From Halichoerus grypus (lineage: Eukaryota; Chordata; Mammalia; Carnivora; Phocidae), in contig NC_135721.1 of assembly GCF_964656455.1 (NCBI RefSeq), forward strand, positions 48,863,530 through 48,927,529: DNA of 64,000 bases. Reading direction: 5' to 3'. A program made the translations under genes and the position numbers. How positions within the stretch are numbered: position 1 is the first letter of the stretch; each line of letters starts with the position of its first letter. Under the pieces are notes generated by a model. The model saw only the letters and a program-made list of their open reading frames with translations, was not told the DNA's origin and searched no databases. Below are positions 60,966 to 64,000 of this stretch, one piece after another.

Positions 60966-63900
60966 GTGAGCTGTCACCCTGAGAATACTCTGCAGGAGGA
61001 GGTGGGAGGAGGGGGGGCAAAGCAGCCCAGGGGCTGAGGTGTTCACATTCCAGCCGCAGCCCTTCCAGGGGCAGATGAAGGGCTCCTTCCCCGTGCGGCA
61101 GGAGAAGGGAGGCTTTGAAGAAAGGAGCCCTTCTGTAGTACCGGCCCTGAAACTGTGTCCTCTTTGGGTCCTTGGACAAGCAGAGTGCCCCACAAACCAG
61201 GGGTTTGAGGTGAAGGGAGTGGGGAATGGAGTGGACAGAGCCGGTGTAGGCTGGCAGGGGAGGGGGGAGGAGAGCTCAGGCACTCAGCTGCAAGGGGCGT
61301 TGGGTGCCGGGGGCAGTGTGGGGGCCACAGGGGAGTGGGCTGTGGAAGGCAGAGAGCCAGAGGAGGGACCAGTACTGAGGTCAGTGGGAGAGAAAGCCCA
61401 AGAGCTGTTTAGGGGACAAAAAGAAAAATGAAACGACCTCGCCCCTGCCCCCAGAAGAAAGGGTCTGTAGCCCCATCTGGTGCCTCATTGGTTTGCATCT
61501 GCGCCTTTTCAGGGGGTGGTCCCGAGGTGCTTAGGACTGTGCTGGGTCCTGGATGCCTCTGTGATTATGGTCAGTGTGGCATTGGTCTGTTTGGGAAGAA
61601 TGTGATGAGGCTGTGACCTCACCGGGTTAACTAGTGAGGGGTGACCAGAGCTGAGGTCAGGAGACACAGGTCACTTGGGGTTGATGGGGGCAGCGAAGTC
61701 CAGAAGGACGCAGTACCCTAGGAGCCCTGAGTGAAGAAGTGGGGGGAGCAGAGGGGGCTGCTTTTTCTGCTGAGCAGGGCAGGGTGAGGGTCCTGGACTG
61801 GAGCCTCCGCCCACCAGCTCATCCATGTAGTCATCCAAATTCACTGCGCATCCACTGTGTGTCAGGCGCCGCATAGAGAGGAAAGACACTGTCCCCGTGG
61901 TAGGTATGCCTGGACAGTTCCCAATCTGGTGAGGAAGACAGAAGTGCCCCCATGAGGAGCTGGCCCAGGGCGCCCGTGCTGATACATGAGAAGTGGGAGG
62001 GAAGGAGTCAGGGCTACCCGACTGTGCCAGTTGGGGGGGGGGGTGGTTGAAGCCGTTCCCAGAAGGGAGGGAGAGGAGGTGGTTACAGCTTCCTTGCTGT
62101 GAGGACAGCGTCCTTAGCTGGCCCTGCTGCATTCCAGCCTCACTTCCAATTATACTCACTACCTTTGGGAAGCTTTATTCCCTTTAGAGTTGGCTTCATG
62201 TCTGAATTTCGCATGTCCCTTACATCCTGAAGTAGATGGGTCAGATAGAGCTATCCCCATTTCTCAGAGGAGGAAGTGGGGGTCGTGAGAGCTCTGGGGT
62301 CCAGGGTCCCTCCGATGTACAGGGGCAATCAGATTGAGAGCCCAGGCCCCGTCCAGGGTTCCTTTATGCCACCCGGCTGTTCCACCCCTCCCCAGGCACA
62401 GTCCGTGGGTAACATCAGAGCAGGTTTTAAGCTCCCATTCCTAATGCAAACTCCTAGGTGGGAGGAGATAAGTTGTTTTCTCTGTTGCCTGCCCCTGCCT
62501 GGCCTCTCTGCCAGTCTTTCCAGGTTGTGGGACTAAATCCACGGCCCTATCCTGAGTAACAGAGCTGGCTTCTCTGGGTCTGGGCTAGCCCTCCTCCGAT
62601 GGAGTTCAGGGCCTTGGGCTAAACCATTTTGCTCCCTACTTCTGAATGGTCCAAATCCTCTGTGAAGTAAGCTTAGATTTTACGAGGTCCCTTGGGGAAA
62701 GGTTAATTGATTCGGGGGCCCGATGCTTGCAGTTTGCATAGCTGTCACAGGTCCAGGGTGCTGGGGGATCCCAGAGCGGGGTCACTGTAGTCAGTTAGGG
62801 GAATCAGGGAAGTTTATCCTAGAGGAAGTGGCCTTGCGTGGCTTTGAAACACGAGTAGGAGTTAGCAGGCCAGCAGGTGAAGGGCCAGTGTGTTCTGCAG
62901 AGGAGGGACAGCTTTTGTGAGAGCCTGAAGGTGAGAAAGAGCACTTTTCCTGGTTTGCTGCAGTGTGTGGAGTAGAGGCCCAGGAAGAAAGGGCAGGGCC
63001 CAATTCTGTTAGAGACTGTGTTTTCTTACCTGATAGGGAGCCAGTAAAGGGCTTAAACATTGGAGAGGCTGAGATCACCATCCCATGGCAGAACAGAGGG
63101 GTGGTTGGAGGTGGGCAAGCCTCCCTCCGAGGAGATGAGTTAGCAGGTATGGCCGAAGGCAGTTTAGCCATTACTGGCTTGGAGAGGAGGGGACGGTGTG
63201 AGAGAAGGTGAGGGGCAGCAGGGTTTGAGGTTTGTTAGCCCTGGAGCTGAGGCACAGGAATCAGGGATTCCCAGGGGTCTGGCTGGAGCCATACACTGCT
63301 GGGAGGGACGCAGGAGAGCATAGGTGTGGAGGTGAGTGTGATGCGCCCAAGCTGGACCCAGAGTGGAGCGAGCCAGCCTCCAACTCTGTGTGGGCCTAGA
63401 GCTCAGGGCTGAGGTCCAGGCTGGAGATGGACATTAGGGGTAGTGGGAGCCAAGGCAGGGAAGGGAGGGATCCAAGGGCAGGCTAGCAGTTAAGACTGAG
63501 AAGAGACTGCCAGAGGTCAGAAAACCAGAGGGAGGTCTTGGGGGGTGGGGGAATGAGGGAGAGCAGGCCAAAGGAAGGAGAGGTCCAAGAGTCAACTCCA
63601 CAGAGAGGTCAGTGAGTTGAGAGTTGAGGGGTTGGAGGACTCAGCAGGAGCACTTGTGATGGGCTGACGGGGCCAACATCCCCGTTCTGATGGGTTGAGG
63701 AATCAATGAAAGGTAAGAACTTCTAGGGACAGAATGCAGTCTGCGTGCTCTGGTGGGGCTGAGTGAGGGGGAAGGGGAGCTGGAGCATGACTGAGGGTGG
63801 ATAGCTGGGTGGGTTTCTCAGGCTGGTGTAAATGCTGATGGGAAGCAACCAGTTAGAGAGGTGGGCAGCAAAGCGTCCCAGTTTGCCCAGGTCTTTCCTG

Positions 63901-64000
63901 GTTTTAGCACTGAAAGCCCCACAGCCTGGGAGTCCCCAGTCCTGGGAAAATGGGGACACTGGGAGGGTCAGTCAGTCCCCCAGAGAAAGGTTACAGTATG
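60966..64000 (+). other. RAB11FIP5: RAB11FIP5 intron after the long exon (partial)
   Basis: Intron sequence from the GTGAGC donor to the window edge. I looked for the conserved C-terminal Rab11-binding segment and did not find it, so the intron exceeds 3 kb. It holds a MIR-like piece near 62,220-62,290 and a G-rich stretch at 62,740-63,960 resembling other ancient interspersed-repeat fragments of the window. No AATAAA near 61,000-63,000 suggests an alternative transcript end. Confidence 0.7.
62215..62295 (-). mobile_element. MIR fragment, antisense
   Basis: CTATCCCCATTTCTCAGAGG followed by AGGAAGTGGGGGTCG resembles the complement of the MIR core. Short and diverged. Confidence 0.5.

Larger units (their letters stand above)
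30240..64000 (+). other. RAB11FIP5: RAB11FIP5 gene locus (5' part; 3' end outside window)
   Basis: This span holds the transcription unit of RAB11FIP5 from its approximate 5' UTR to the window edge. Four coding exons join in one frame (phases 2, 1, 2, 2) with GT-AG borders throughout. The joined product begins with the class I Rab11-FIP C2 domain and continues through the Ser-rich middle region of Rip11. Known members of the family are vesicle adaptors of about 650 residues that bind Rab11 and Rab25 on apical recycling endosomes. The last roughly 130 residues of the canonical protein, which include the coiled-coil Rab-binding domain, are not encoded here, so at least one more exon lies downstream. 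The first visible intron is 19,780 nt, the second 115 nt and the third 7,083 nt. The transcription start is inferred from the CpG island, not observed. Confidence 0.95.

Noticed and set aside
60966..64000. C-terminal Rab11-binding exon of RAB11FIP5
   Set aside because: I searched for the conserved coiled-coil segment in all + frames by eye and found none; it should lie beyond the window.

Overview
This is a mammalian nuclear window, almost certainly from a carnivore. Seventeen copies of a tRNA-Lys-derived Can-SINE (SINEC) family are spread through it. They carry the head 'GCGCCTGGGTGGCTCAGT' (or its complement), a tRNA-like promoter region, a CT-rich tract and an AATAAAATCTT/A-rich tail, and many have clear target-site duplications. 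All are of the type common in arctoid caniforms (bears, seals, mustelids). I see no copy of the younger dog-specific SINEC_Cf type, so a non-canid caniform is the likeliest source. The exact species cannot be read from the window.

Layout. Positions 1 to about 29,500 are gene-free: a patchwork of SINEs, LINE-1 copies of several ages and both orientations, L2 and MIR remnants, two or more LTR remnants and microsatellites. The best preserved LINE-1 (about 10,480-14,448) has recognisable ORF2 endonuclease and reverse transcriptase segments, but it is 5' truncated, frameshifted and split by a SINE. A CpG island follows at about 29,560-30,960, with GC boxes, an inverted CCAAT box and a CRE-like site.

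The only protein-coding gene I can support is RAB11FIP5 (Rab11 family-interacting protein 5, also Rip11/GAF-1), on the + strand from the CpG island to beyond the right edge. Four coding exons are visible with canonical splice sites and matching phases: exon 1 (30434-30864), exon 2 (50645-51081), exon 3 (51197-51896) and a very large in-frame exon (58980-60965, 1,986 nt = 662 codons). The last is phase-symmetric, so it can be included or skipped, and it encodes three NPF motifs. The 3' exons with the C-terminal Rab11-binding domain are not in the window. Introns 1 (19.8 kb) and 3 (7.1 kb) contain SINEs, MIR and L2 pieces and one LTR remnant, plus a few repeat-free stretches that could be regulatory.

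I found no new biological system. The points most worth a second look are the long NPF-bearing cassette exon, a perfect hairpin at a junction between opposed LINE-1 fragments, and candidate regulatory patches in intron 1.
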